Shown piece after piece: positions 50,401 to 57,656 of a DNA stretch of 59,072 bases. How positions within the stretch are numbered: the stretch's first letter is position 1; every line of letters begins with the position of its first letter. A program made the position numbers and the translations under genes. The stretch is from contig CABUZX010000007.1 of assembly GCA_902496185.1 (NCBI GenBank), positions 1 to 59,072 of the forward strand, read 5' to 3'. Source of the stretch: an uncultured Subdoligranulum sp. (lineage in GTDB: Bacteria > Bacillota > Clostridia > Christensenellales > CAG-314). Below the pieces are notes generated by a model that made no database searches, was not told the origin of the DNA, and saw only the letters and a program-made list of their open reading frames with translations.

Positions 50401-53400
50401 GGCATTAAAATCAATTACCTTTGCCAAAGATTCCGAAGGTAAAAACTATCTCGAAACGATAAAGACGTATGCTTTCCAAAAAACTGCTGTTGAGAGTTTT
50501 GAATTCCCCGAGTCCGAAAGCGATATCACCTTAGAAGCTAGCTTGTTTGATGGTGTTACGACTTTGACTACCGTTCACTTGTCTAGCTCGGTGCCTTCAA
50601 TTCAAAACGTATTTAAGGGCTGTCAATCTATTCAAAGAATGACGGTTGCTGACGATAACCCCAACTTTGCTCAATACGACGCAAAACCGGGTGATCCAGA
50701 GTTGCCTATTTTGACCAGCAAACCACAACCCGGTCAAGCATACGGCGAATCTATCAAATTCGTCTTCTCAACAATCGTTGGCGAACTTATAATCCCAGAA
50801 GGCTTTAAGAATATCGAAAACGCGGTATTCCAATATCAAGATCAAATCACAAAGGTTTACATACCTAACTCAATGATTTCAATAGGCGATTATGCTTTCT
50901 CTTATTGTTCTTCGTTGGAAGAAGTAGTATGGGGCGACTTGCCTTTGCTCAACACGATTGGTTTACGCGCCTTTGAACAAACTGAAAGCCTTAAAAAGAT
51001 TACAATCCCGGGCAATTCGGACTTTGCAATCGGTCAGTACGCTTTCAGCAACAGTGGTATTGAAGAGCTTACCTTCCTCGGTCAAATCAAGACCATTGAA
51101 AATTATGCTTTTGCAAGCACAATCAACTTAAAGTCCTTGACAATCCCCGATTACGATCAATTGACTATTGGTAACTACGCTTTCCAAAAGAGCGGTATTC
51201 AAGAACTCACCTTTGCAGGAAACGTAAAATCACTTGGTACTTATCTCTTCCAAAACTGCGCAGCGCTTACAACGATCAACGGTTGGCCGTCATCAATCAA
51301 GACGATCCCCAACTATATGTTTAGTGGCGCAACTGGTTTGACGTCCTTTACTATCCCTGATGGTGTTACGGGCATTGGTAGTTACGCGTTTGGTTCTTCT
51401 TCTGCTGGTGGTGGCGCTTCCTTTACTACCGTTACTATACCTGCTACCATTACGTCAATAGGTACGTACGCTTTTGCGGCTTGCGACCAACTTTCAGAGG
51501 TTATCTTTGAAGAAAATGAAAATATCAAGTCATTGCCGACAGGTTTGTTTAGTAGATGTTCAAGCCTTGAGACTATTGACCTTAGTCCGCTTACCAAACT
51601 TAACTACTTGGGTACTTATACCTTCCAGTACAGTGGTCTTAGAGAGTTTACCGTACCTAAAGCAGTAAAAACGCTTAACAGTAGTTCAAGCACAACGGCT
51701 GCAGCGGGTGCAACGTACTTGTTCCAATATTCTTATGATCTTGAAAAAGTTATATTGCACGACGAAATAGTAACCTTTGGTAACTATTTGTTTAGAAACT
51801 GTACGAGTCTTACTACAATCATTTCCAACGAGGAAGAGCACGCAAATGACGAAACTCCTTACGTTGGTATTGAATTGCCTGCAAAACTCACCAGAGTTGG
51901 TACTTACGTATTTACAGGATGTACTTCTATCACCAAGATTGAGTTTGCAGAAAATAGCCCGATAGTTGACTTGGGCAACTATTTTGCAGACGGATGTACT
52001 TCACTTTCTGAAGTTAACTTTGAAGCCGCGCCAAATCTTAGATTCCTTGGCCAATACGGCTTTAGAAACACTGGTCTTACAAGCGTAAAATTGCCTGACA
52101 AAGTTGTTCAATTGGGTAATACCGCTACCAACTGCGTCGTAGGTACTGCAGCAAGCACGTTCTACGGATGTACTAAACTCAAAACGGTTGACCTCAACAA
52201 CTGCAAAAAGATAGCTTCATCTGCTTTCTACGGATGTACTTCTCTCGAACAAGTTATTGGCCTTGAAGAAGTAACCATGCTCGGCAATATGGCATTTAGA
52301 GAGTGTGGCGCTATCATTACGGAAACTAAGGCAGACGGCACGGAAGTAGAAGTTGGCAGAACCGGTCTTGCCTCCGTTAAATACGGCAAGGGTATAACCG
52401 GCACCAACTACGGCTACGGCGTATTTGCAGAGTGCTTCAACTTGCAATCTGTAGAAGTTGAGCCAGGCTCGACAGTAATGGGTTATACCGGTACGAGCAC
52501 CACCAACAACTACGGTATGTTCTGGAGTTGTACGGCGTTGACTACCGTCAAAATCGGCAATACCGTTACGGAAATTCCTGCATCTGCATTTAGAGATTGT
52601 ACCGCGTTGACGGATATTAGCTTTATTAATGAATTGACAAGTCTTAGCAAAATCAATGCTTATGCTTTCTCAAAAACAAGCATTAAGTCGGTTGACTGGT
52701 CAAAGATAAAAGTGCCAACCTTAGGCAATTACATCTTTGCAGAGTGCCCATACCTTACGGACGTTAAGTTCAGTGACGATCAACCCGTAATCGGTGGCTA
52801 TATGTTTAGTAAATGTTACGAACTTGAGCCGTTTAAACTACCTGCGCAATTAAAGACTATTGCTACTTTTGCTTTCCAATATTGTAGTAAATTTGTTGAC
52901 GTAGTTATACCTGAAGGCGTAACGGAAATCGGTAATAGCGCATTTAGATATTGCGAAAACTTGAACTCTGTTGTTCTCCCATCATCACTCACAAAATTTG
53001 GTACCTACGTATTTGCTGACTCAGGATTGAAATCAATTGACTTTAGCAAGGTTACGGAATGGAACTCCGGCGGTACGGATATGTTTACTCGTTGCTACAA
53101 CTTGGAAAAAGTAGATTTTTCTACCTGTACAAAGTTGACGGCAATACCAAACTATATGTTTGATTATTGTTCTGCCCTTAAGGAAGTTGTTGTGCCAAGT
53201 ACGATAACCGATATCGGTAATTATGCCTTTAGAGATTGCGTGGCGCTTGAAAAACTCAACTTGCCTGCAACGTTAAAAACTATCGGTAATTATGCTTTGC
53301 AAAATACGAGAGTACCTTCACTCCACTTTGGTCTTTCATTGACCTCCGTCGGTACTGGAGCATTTAGAGGTATGTCGAATATTCAATCCATTACGGTTGA

Positions 53401-54985
53401 CGAAGGACACCCCAATTATTATCTTGGTACGTATGGTGAATTGATTAAGATAGTTGCAAACGCAAACGACGAGCTTGTGCTTGTGCCAAACGTTGCTGGT
53501 CAAACGGTTGTTTTGTCTGCTGACGTTACTATTGGACAATATTCTTTGAGTGGTCTTACTTCTCCGATAGTATTGCCCGAAGGTATGACGGAAATCCCTG
53601 CTTACGCATTTGCGTACTATATGGGTGAAACGGTAAATATTCCTTCAACTGTTACCAAGATTGGTCAGTATGCTTTCCAATATTCTGGTATCGAGTATAT
53701 TAATATTCCTGAAACCGTAGATACGATCGGTTACTATGCGTTTAGTTATACCTCTAACTTAAAGACCTTTACTGTGCCGTCATCAATCAAGTATCTTGGT
53801 ACTTATTCGTTGGCTTACAGCGGTGTTGAAGAAATTTACTATAATGCCGACGCAGTAACTTTGGTTGCCAATAACTATGCAGAACAGGCAGAAACGACAG
53901 TATCATACTTCTTTAGAGGTAAAACCGACGAGGCGACCAACTTGAAATACTTTAAGTTTGGTGACAACGTAAAGACGCACCCGAGATATTTGATTGGTTA
54001 CGTTGACAACTCGACTTTCACGGTTGAAGCGCCTGCAGATTTTGATTATTCTTATTTGATTTACTATTGTAAAGGCAGTACGATTACGTTGGAATTGCCC
54101 GCAGGTCTTAAGACGGTTGGACCCAACTTGTTCTACAACGTTTTGAGTAGCACGACGCTTGAAAAGACAAGTGACGTTAAAGTTGTTTTGCCGAGTACCG
54201 TTGAGTCTATCGGTGACTATGCATTCGTAGGTGTCAACCTTGTCAAGTTTGATTGGAACAACGCTCCTGTTGAAACACTCGGTAACTACGTATTTGAGTA
54301 TTCTAAACTCCCTGCTGGTACGTTTACTTTCCCGTCAACGGTAAAATCTATCGGTAGAAACACTTTCTACTACGCAACTGCAGATAGAATTATTATTCCA
54401 GCAACGCTTGAAAATATCGGTGTTCAATACAGCGCAAACTATCCTGATGATATATACGACTTGACCTTTGGTTATGCAAACGTTGGCGAAGTTGTTTATG
54501 AAGATGGTATTACTTCTATCGGTACAGGAACTCCATATTCTTACTCTTACGGACATTTCTATCATGCAAAGATAGGCAAGATTTACTTCCCAAGCACTTT
54601 GGAAAGAATTGAAACCGGATGCTTTGCATACGCGGAAGGCGACCAACTCGTAATCCCCGAGGGAGTAAAGTTTATTGGTTATGGTGCTTTCTATTACGCA
54701 ACCTTCAAGGCTCTCTATTTGCCTTCTACGATTGAGGTCTTTGAAGACAGTGGCGCGGCAACTCCAACCTGTGTAACGTTTGGCTATTGGAAGGATACTC
54801 AAACAATTTACTTCAGATTGCCAGAAAACAAGGCAATGCCGATTATTGCTTTGGCGTTGAGTTACGGTACTGCTGGTACTTCTCAATGTGCCGCAAACCT
54901 CGTGTTTAATTATCAGGAAGAAATTCCTAATCCGGAAATCGTAACTTTCCCCGTGGTAGAAGAGGAAACCCCTGTTGAACCATAA
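44489..54985 (+). CDS. Giant surface lipoprotein with BspA-like leucine-rich repeats
   Basis: An intact 3498-residue secreted protein. The signal peptide MKTKKRLLVGLLALVVLLSL ends in FVAC, making Cys27 the likely lipid anchor. Domains in order: an N-terminal module (about 35-125); two InlB B-repeat-like modules (about 127-190 and 197-265; 'AGYIFAGWYTDSAKTTAFN', 'GKTFLGWWISDS'); several Fn3-like beta modules with 'ITWDAVEGATSYTVKI' strands (about 265-665); two more InlB-like modules (about 667-830; 'LTFQGWYDNADY', 'KVFAGWYTEPRG'); then LRR_5/BspA repeats from about 885 to 3470. Typical repeat text is 'VTEIGNSAFRYCENLNSVVLP'. Occasional 'DGVLF...PYAK/PMGK' inserts interrupt the array near 47.4, 48.5 and 49.2 kb. 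There is no C-terminal LPXTG or membrane anchor; it ends EEETPVEP. Such proteins mediate adhesion or carbohydrate binding at the surface. Partner unknown. Confidence 0.92.
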   Translation: MKTKKRLLVGLLALVVLLSLTLTFVACQEKEPPTPPFTAQGEEAVYYCDGASGEETIELKNGIVVLKLAGDNKSGTYVYTKDSKEITLTFSETDKTMGRLDVNTGVFTLLYGQTNYELIKKVNYVVSYDVDGGSAVQSTEVINGRGIARPADPSKAGYIFAGWYTDSAKTTAFNFKTDKITADTTLYAKFVQQTDGAGEFTVELIQDGQLYESRITNNGYLHNLPELTETGKTFLGWWISDSREESKLTRQYFDNEKIVENTKLFAVWAGDLPTVSVFSNQITWNAVAEGKIGYNYVVQNVATGTVLKQGKVENTVVEVDFASAPAGVYEVSVTVNGQTGKAYYSNKALARVSLFEVDGNDLMFNKVDNATDYLVQIICGDPSHVHTFESLNGSATYNFADCQIGENGYQFVVKAVSEGFIESVSDVFVYNRSLGEITNLTHNTNNETVTWDAVEGATSYTVKITVGDAEPEVKTVYSESVFVGDYRGNIKVEVVSVAFGYHSTTGALSYTSTRLPAPTNIRVNGSTISWDAVEGAISYTVSIDGKEYVATTNSMTISEFEAGKEEYKISIRANAQTVADNSLYSEEFTAKYGVMGDTIVYENNVLYWDAVFGSVKYVIIINAGTEDEVTYEVTDGSLSFVVTWPKAGENTISVYSVDKDGKKSETVSTKVTTYEIKFEVGTNNVPIDSMYKALGDEYELPQATANGLTFQGWYDNADYQSAKRYEDTGVMAGDMVVYAGWTNIKYVITLDAGEEGVLAEDQKTAMVEYGASYVLPIPTSTDTNKVFAGWYTEPRGTGRAYTDYSGESTTGYPEANDRTLYAAWIELFNFRAYQNPANNEYEFLYVEAGPGISLVTEITIPAIYNGTVTYMEAYENELGETEYRQRQRTGAFEVKRISNNAFKSCTKLVTVRIPSTIELVAWSSQGMYYSTGMGAFASCSAIKTYFVYDVNDPTKEVVNIVTDPTKETLIDEDNRYWSKDGVLFLNDKTSGEVEVTAWPYAKNDAIYTVPYGVTNIPQYTFYAAKFTEVYLPSTIRKLNKYSFYSASSLTSIVFMEPSDGQTASNALELSSGDNAAIYSCSKLVSITFPRRLKTFDGETIKSCSKLAVILIGDDETKVGDNYASISFKNASGEIVGSAVTDRTKTRLVYVPRGYLGTTAYDEAGVEIGTAFRVPAGISVIESWAFGGSSSTYANSFTHVYIPGSVTRIEESAFHYCSKMTSLIFEGKVDDPDLTICTYAFYYCSGLTELTLPANLRTIEEYAFASTTKLTTIYVETNRDYVNYANQAFATKVTSGMGTFYVTDLHIGPYAPEMNITGVFGNTKLASVKVDENNLFYKADEEGVLFNRSGTKILFYPMGKAGAYVIPKSVTEIGPSIFAERTLLTEVTIHAGVSLIGANAFDGCDGLVKVVFEKTPAGQTPVDLVLEEFAFTDCQYLPEFEVPARTVKIGDQCFRYCYRLADFSFEESASAKELTIGHYAFASMGNNTTQHITDIRLPDRVTEIGNHAFSSCSYLETVYIPASVTKMGFYVERNVTVYGVDAQGNETVSMTPEKREVLANFGVFSSCTRLKSITVDPANKYFKSIDGVLYATEYNAANITGNTNISLDDTTKYYDFIDDRFYDNTDGTVKYLLICPAGNIGVDGTLTIPNSVMALGYYAFYYNGHTSYFDRGVETIQFSKDVIENRRDNELVVNNNAFYYSYKLKSVSLPKGVNAISKYMFYYCQALEQVNIPNTVASMDQYSFYSCPLLETINFEDTTPGETPVPLVIKDGTSSAGVIYSCAKLKNLTLPERTVSIGYYSFAVTTINNFYLPSTLEVIGEYAFYNSTSLRSISFPNGLKDPTIASDGTIRGLIIQERAFYTSQTTKNLTNVELPEGVTHIGYYAFYGQNKLTSIHLPSTLVEMGKMYRTTTGTTLGYVFYNCTGLTNVTFAPNCKLDTIYNRTFYACTSLESIEIPAAVKVIDTYAFSGCSALKSITFAKDSEGKNYLETIKTYAFQKTAVESFEFPESESDITLEASLFDGVTTLTTVHLSSSVPSIQNVFKGCQSIQRMTVADDNPNFAQYDAKPGDPELPILTSKPQPGQAYGESIKFVFSTIVGELIIPEGFKNIENAVFQYQDQITKVYIPNSMISIGDYAFSYCSSLEEVVWGDLPLLNTIGLRAFEQTESLKKITIPGNSDFAIGQYAFSNSGIEELTFLGQIKTIENYAFASTINLKSLTIPDYDQLTIGNYAFQKSGIQELTFAGNVKSLGTYLFQNCAALTTINGWPSSIKTIPNYMFSGATGLTSFTIPDGVTGIGSYAFGSSSAGGGASFTTVTIPATITSIGTYAFAACDQLSEVIFEENENIKSLPTGLFSRCSSLETIDLSPLTKLNYLGTYTFQYSGLREFTVPKAVKTLNSSSSTTAAAGATYLFQYSYDLEKVILHDEIVTFGNYLFRNCTSLTTIISNEEEHANDETPYVGIELPAKLTRVGTYVFTGCTSITKIEFAENSPIVDLGNYFADGCTSLSEVNFEAAPNLRFLGQYGFRNTGLTSVKLPDKVVQLGNTATNCVVGTAASTFYGCTKLKTVDLNNCKKIASSAFYGCTSLEQVIGLEEVTMLGNMAFRECGAIITETKADGTEVEVGRTGLASVKYGKGITGTNYGYGVFAECFNLQSVEVEPGSTVMGYTGTSTTNNYGMFWSCTALTTVKIGNTVTEIPASAFRDCTALTDISFINELTSLSKINAYAFSKTSIKSVDWSKIKVPTLGNYIFAECPYLTDVKFSDDQPVIGGYMFSKCYELEPFKLPAQLKTIATFAFQYCSKFVDVVIPEGVTEIGNSAFRYCENLNSVVLPSSLTKFGTYVFADSGLKSIDFSKVTEWNSGGTDMFTRCYNLEKVDFSTCTKLTAIPNYMFDYCSALKEVVVPSTITDIGNYAFRDCVALEKLNLPATLKTIGNYALQNTRVPSLHFGLSLTSVGTGAFRGMSNIQSITVDEGHPNYYLGTYGELIKIVANANDELVLVPNVAGQTVVLSADVTIGQYSLSGLTSPIVLPEGMTEIPAYAFAYYMGETVNIPSTVTKIGQYAFQYSGIEYINIPETVDTIGYYAFSYTSNLKTFTVPSSIKYLGTYSLAYSGVEEIYYNADAVTLVANNYAEQAETTVSYFFRGKTDEATNLKYFKFGDNVKTHPRYLIGYVDNSTFTVEAPADFDYSYLIYYCKGSTITLELPAGLKTVGPNLFYNVLSSTTLEKTSDVKVVLPSTVESIGDYAFVGVNLVKFDWNNAPVETLGNYVFEYSKLPAGTFTFPSTVKSIGRNTFYYATADRIIIPATLENIGVQYSANYPDDIYDLTFGYANVGEVVYEDGITSIGTGTPYSYSYGHFYHAKIGKIYFPSTLERIETGCFAYAEGDQLVIPEGVKFIGYGAFYYATFKALYLPSTIEVFEDSGAATPTCVTFGYWKDTQTIYFRLPENKAMPIIALALSYGTAGTSQCAANLVFNYQEEIPNPEIVTFPVVEEETPVEP

Positions 54986-55052
54986 GGGAACTAATCTGGA
55001 TAAGTTTCATAAAAATTCTCTTGTAGGGAATTTAGCGTGAAATTATGAAAAA

Positions 55053-55093
55053 ACACAACACCCCCAAGTCAATCGACTTGGGGGTGTTTTTGT
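55053..55093 (+). terminator. Terminator of the giant lipoprotein gene
   Basis: A 14-bp perfect stem (AACACCCCCAAGTC 55057-55070 with 55075-55088) around AATC, ending in TTTTT. It lies directly before the repeat array. Confidence 0.92.
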
Positions 55094-55495
55094 GTCATTC
55101 TGAGACAGGTTGAGTGACGGGCAATCGAAGAATCTTGAGATACTTCGCTTGCGCTCAGTATGACGGTAGGTTGTTGTCATTCTGAGATGGACGGTCAAAG
55201 ACGGGCAATCGAAGAATCTTGAGATACTTCGCTTGCGTTCAGTATGACAGTACGTTGTTGTCATTCTGAGACAGGTTGCGTGACGGGCAGTCGAAGAATC
55301 TTGAGATACTTCGCTTATGCTCAGTATGACAGTAGGTGTTGTCATTCTGAGACAGGTTGCGTGACGGGCAATCGAAGAGTCTTGAGATACTTCGCTTACG
55401 CTCAGTATGACAGTAGGGGGGTGTCATTCTGAGATGGACGGTCAAAGACGGACAATCGAAGAATCTTGAGATACTTCGCTTACGCTCAATATGAC
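55094..55495 (+). repeat. Array of five dispersed palindromic repeats
   Basis: Five complete, same-orientation units: 55094-55164, 55176-55248, 55260-55330, 55341-55411 and 55423-55495. They are 71-73 bases each and separated by 10-11 variable bases. Each begins GTCATTCTGAGA, contains CGAAGAATCTTGAGATACTT and ends CTCAGTATGAC or close. Two internal variants alternate: 'CAGGTTG.GTGACGGGCA' and 'TGGACGGTCAAAGACGG'. Reading frames on either strand across the array are repetitive artefacts. It lies between the convergent giant gene and the DegV gene. Confidence 0.92.
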
Positions 55496-55502
55496 AGTAG
55501 AC

Positions 55503-55534
55503 AAAAATCAACCCCACGTCAAAAACGTAGGGTT
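55503..55534 (-). terminator. Terminator of the DegV gene
   Basis: On the minus strand AACCCTACG pairs with CGTGGGGTT (one U-G) around TTTTTGA and runs into GATTTTTG, 20 bases after the stop. Confidence 0.75.
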
Positions 55535-55554
55535 GGTTAAGTTGTAATTAGTTG

Positions 55555-56418
55555 TTATTTTTCGTCGTCGCCGTCGTTAATAAACAATACGCCTATACAG
55601 CAAGGACCGCAATGGCTACTTATCGTGCAACCTGCCGTAGTGTCAAGCACTTCCTTAAAGCCTTGTTGGGTTGCAATTTGCTTAAGATTTGCAATGATGG
55701 GTTCGGGGACACTGGTGTGGGTTACAAAAACTCTGGTGTGGTCGGGGTTTTTAAAGTCCACAAACAGGTCGTTGGCATATTTTTCCGCGCAGGTGGCAAA
55801 TTTGCCAACGTATTTGCGTGACGGAGCCATTTTTCCGTCGGTGACTCTTATGCTCGGTTTAATGCTCAATACCGACGCGGCAAGCAACGTAAGGCTACTG
55901 CATCTACCGCCCTTGTGCAGGTAATTTAGTCTATCAAGCACAAAACTTGCCTGTACGTGCGGTATGCGGTTGCGACATTTTTCCGCAATAGTTTTGGCGT
56001 CCAAGCCTTTTTGGATAAGGTCGTAGGCGTAAAGAGCAAGCAACGCGCTACCGGTGCTGAGATTAAGCGTATCTATTACGTGAACTCTATTTTCATCCAG
56101 CTCCTTTGCTGCGATATTTGCGCTTTGGTTGCACATAGACATTGTAGAGCTGATATTAAAGTGAATTATATCATAGCCTTGTTCAAGGTAGGGCGCCCAA
56201 TTTTCCTTATAAATTTCCGCATTGATGGCGGCGGTTTTTGGTAGCTCACCCGTTTTGTCAACGTGTTCAAAAATTTGTTCAGGCTTAATTTCTACCATAT
56301 CCTTATAGTTTACGTCGCCGACAAGGACTGTTAGTGGAATAATAGAGATATCGTATTTTTTGCACAACTCCGGAGTGAGATCAAGCGTAGAGTCGCCAAA
56401 AATCTTAATTTTGTTCAT
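55555..56418 (-). CDS. DegV family fatty-acid-binding protein
   Basis: A 287-residue DegV/FakB-type protein. In Bacillota these bind a fatty acid for phosphorylation by FakA. The start MNKIKIFGDSTLDLTPELCK carries the family's first strand and DS(T/S).DL motif. 'HFNISSTMSMCNQSANIA' includes the SSxxSg.y-type carboxylate-binding loop, and the middle 'ALYAYDLIQKGLDAKTIAE' and 'LDRLNYLHKGGRCS' match DegV. I chose the ATG at 56418, preceded by GAGAGGAC. A reading from 56454 adds 12 unconserved residues. The C-terminus (CTISSHCGPCCIGVLFIND) is typical. No fakA is in the window. Confidence 0.9.
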   Translation of the reverse strand: MNKIKIFGDSTLDLTPELCKKYDISIIPLTVLVGDVNYKDMVEIKPEQIFEHVDKTGELPKTAAINAEIYKENWAPYLEQGYDIIHFNISSTMSMCNQSANIAAKELDENRVHVIDTLNLSTGSALLALYAYDLIQKGLDAKTIAEKCRNRIPHVQASFVLDRLNYLHKGGRCSSLTLLAASVLSIKPSIRVTDGKMAPSRKYVGKFATCAEKYANDLFVDFKNPDHTRVFVTHTSVPEPIIANLKQIATQQGFKEVLDTTAGCTISSHCGPCCIGVLFINDGDDEK

Positions 56419-56440
56419 TTGTTGTCCTCTCAAATAAATT

Positions 56441-56469
56441 ATTCTACTAAACAATATTTTATGTAGAAT
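56441..56469 (-). promoter_or_regulatory. Inverted repeat in the DegV gene leader
   Basis: ATTCTAC (56441-56447) and GTAGAAT (56463-56469) are perfect 7-bp arms 15 bases apart, just downstream of the predicted transcription start. It may be an operator or a leader hairpin. Confidence 0.45.
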
Positions 56470-56478
56470 ATTTGATTT

Positions 56479-56507
56479 ATTTTAACGCAAATTTTTGTTA
56501 TTGTCAA
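56479..56507 (-). promoter_or_regulatory. Promoter of the DegV gene
   Basis: On the minus strand TTGACA (56507-56502), a 17-bp spacer and TAAAAT (56484-56479), about 60 bases before the ATG. Confidence 0.85.
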
Positions 56508-56648
56508 ACAAAATCAGGCAAAACAGGGGTTTTTGGAAAAATATTAATATGTTTGCATTTTTTTTGAAAGATTTTAACATAAAATTGTCTTTTTGATTGT
56601 GTTGTGATACTATATATTATAGTTTGCAATAAGTTAACGATTTTATAT

Positions 56649-57515
56649 ATGGAATTTAAAAAAGTAGATTATAACAATATTAGGCAGTTGATGCCCTTTT
56701 TATACAAATGCGATTACGGTTTATGCGATTACGCGCCTATGGTGCTTTTGTTGTGGAGTGATTTTTTTGATTATCATTTTGCTTTAAATAACGGGGCGTT
56801 ATTTCTTAGGCAAACACGAAACGGCAGGCGCGAATATTTGTTGCCTATTTCAGACGACCTTGAAGGCGCGTTGGTGGCTCTTAAGTCTTGGCTTGACCAA
56901 AAGGGCGAGGAGTTAAGGCTGGTCGCTATTCCGCAAGCCTACGTTGAAAGGGTTGTATCGGTTTTGGGCGTAGATACGCAGGAAACAGGGCAAGAAGATT
57001 TTGATTACGTTTATCTTGCGAGCGATTTAGCGGGGCTCGTCGGGCGCAAATACAACGGACAACGCAATCACGTCAACCGTTTTAAGCGAGATAATCCAAA
57101 TGCTGTGTTTAGAGCGCTTTTGCCGTCTGACAAGCCGGCAATAGAGGACTTTTTAAGGCAATATCATTTAAACGACGACAGCGAAACCTATTTGTACGAC
57201 GTTAAATCCGTAAAAATTTTTACGGAAAAGTTTGATGAGTTTGACTTTTTGGGCGGAGCTTGTTTTTGTGACGAAAAAATCGTGGCTTTTGCCTTTGGTG
57301 ACAAAATAGGAGACACCTTGTTTGTGCACGTGGAAAAATGCTTGCGTAGTTATTCTGGAGTGGGCGAAACCATAAATCGCAGTTTTGTCGCTTGTTTTGC
57401 CGACGAAAGGACGGTGTTCGTCAATAGGGAAGAAGACATGGGTGACCTCGGTATGCGTAAGGCGAAATTGAGTTATTATCCTATATTAAGAAAAAAATAC
57501 AAAACAACAAATTAA
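56649..57515 (+). CDS. DUF2156 family protein (GNAT-like acyltransferase fold)
   Basis: A 288-residue protein of the DUF2156 group, related to the C-terminal aminoacyl-transferase domain of phosphatidylglycerol lysyltransferases (MprF) and built from two GNAT-like halves. Matching text includes 'FLYKCDYGLCDYAPMVLLLW', 'YNGQRNHVNRFKRDNPNAVF', 'VAFAFGDKIGDTLFVHVEKCLR' and the C-terminal 'NREEDMGDLGMRKAKLSYYP'. No membrane helices are present, so it is a soluble form. The start at 56649 is chosen because MEFKKVDYNNIRQLMPF is the conserved beginning. A reading from 56604 adds 15 residues. No clear ribosome site is visible. Substrate unknown. Confidence 0.85.
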   Translation: MEFKKVDYNNIRQLMPFLYKCDYGLCDYAPMVLLLWSDFFDYHFALNNGALFLRQTRNGRREYLLPISDDLEGALVALKSWLDQKGEELRLVAIPQAYVERVVSVLGVDTQETGQEDFDYVYLASDLAGLVGRKYNGQRNHVNRFKRDNPNAVFRALLPSDKPAIEDFLRQYHLNDDSETYLYDVKSVKIFTEKFDEFDFLGGACFCDEKIVAFAFGDKIGDTLFVHVEKCLRSYSGVGETINRSFVACFADERTVFVNREEDMGDLGMRKAKLSYYPILRKKYKTTN

Positions 57516-57556
57516 ACAAACAACACGCTAACGTTTTGGTGGCGTGTTGTTTGTTT
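57514..57556. terminator. Bidirectional terminator after the DUF2156 gene
   Basis: A 15-bp perfect stem (57514-57528 with 57542-57556) around a 13-base loop begins inside the DUF2156 stop codon. Its A- and T-rich ends would let it work for both converging genes. Confidence 0.8.
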
Positions 57557-57656
57557 TGTTAAGCTGATTTGCCGTTGTTTTGGCATACGTTATAAAAAGT
57601 TTTGTTAAGCTGATTTGCCGTTGTTTTGGCATACGTTATAAAAAGTTTTGTTAAGC
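57553..57656. repeat. 46-bp perfect tandem duplication across a gene end
   Basis: 57553-57598 and 57599-57644 are identical 46-base units. A 12-base third start (GTTTTGTTAAGC) follows at 57645-57656. The unit carries the last codons and stop of the minus-strand gene at 57605-58483, so a second copy of its C-terminus-coding end lies just past the stop. This looks like recent slippage or unequal exchange. Confidence 0.95.

Noticed and set aside
55094..55495. CRISPR array
   Set aside because: The repeated part is 71-73 bp with only 10-11 bp between units. There are no unique 30-40 bp spacers and no cas genes.
55043..55517. Repetitive reading frames across the repeat array (both strands)
   Set aside because: They encode the repeat unit itself over and over (CHTERKRSISRFFDCP-like) without ribosome sites. 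They are artefacts of repeat length rather than genes.
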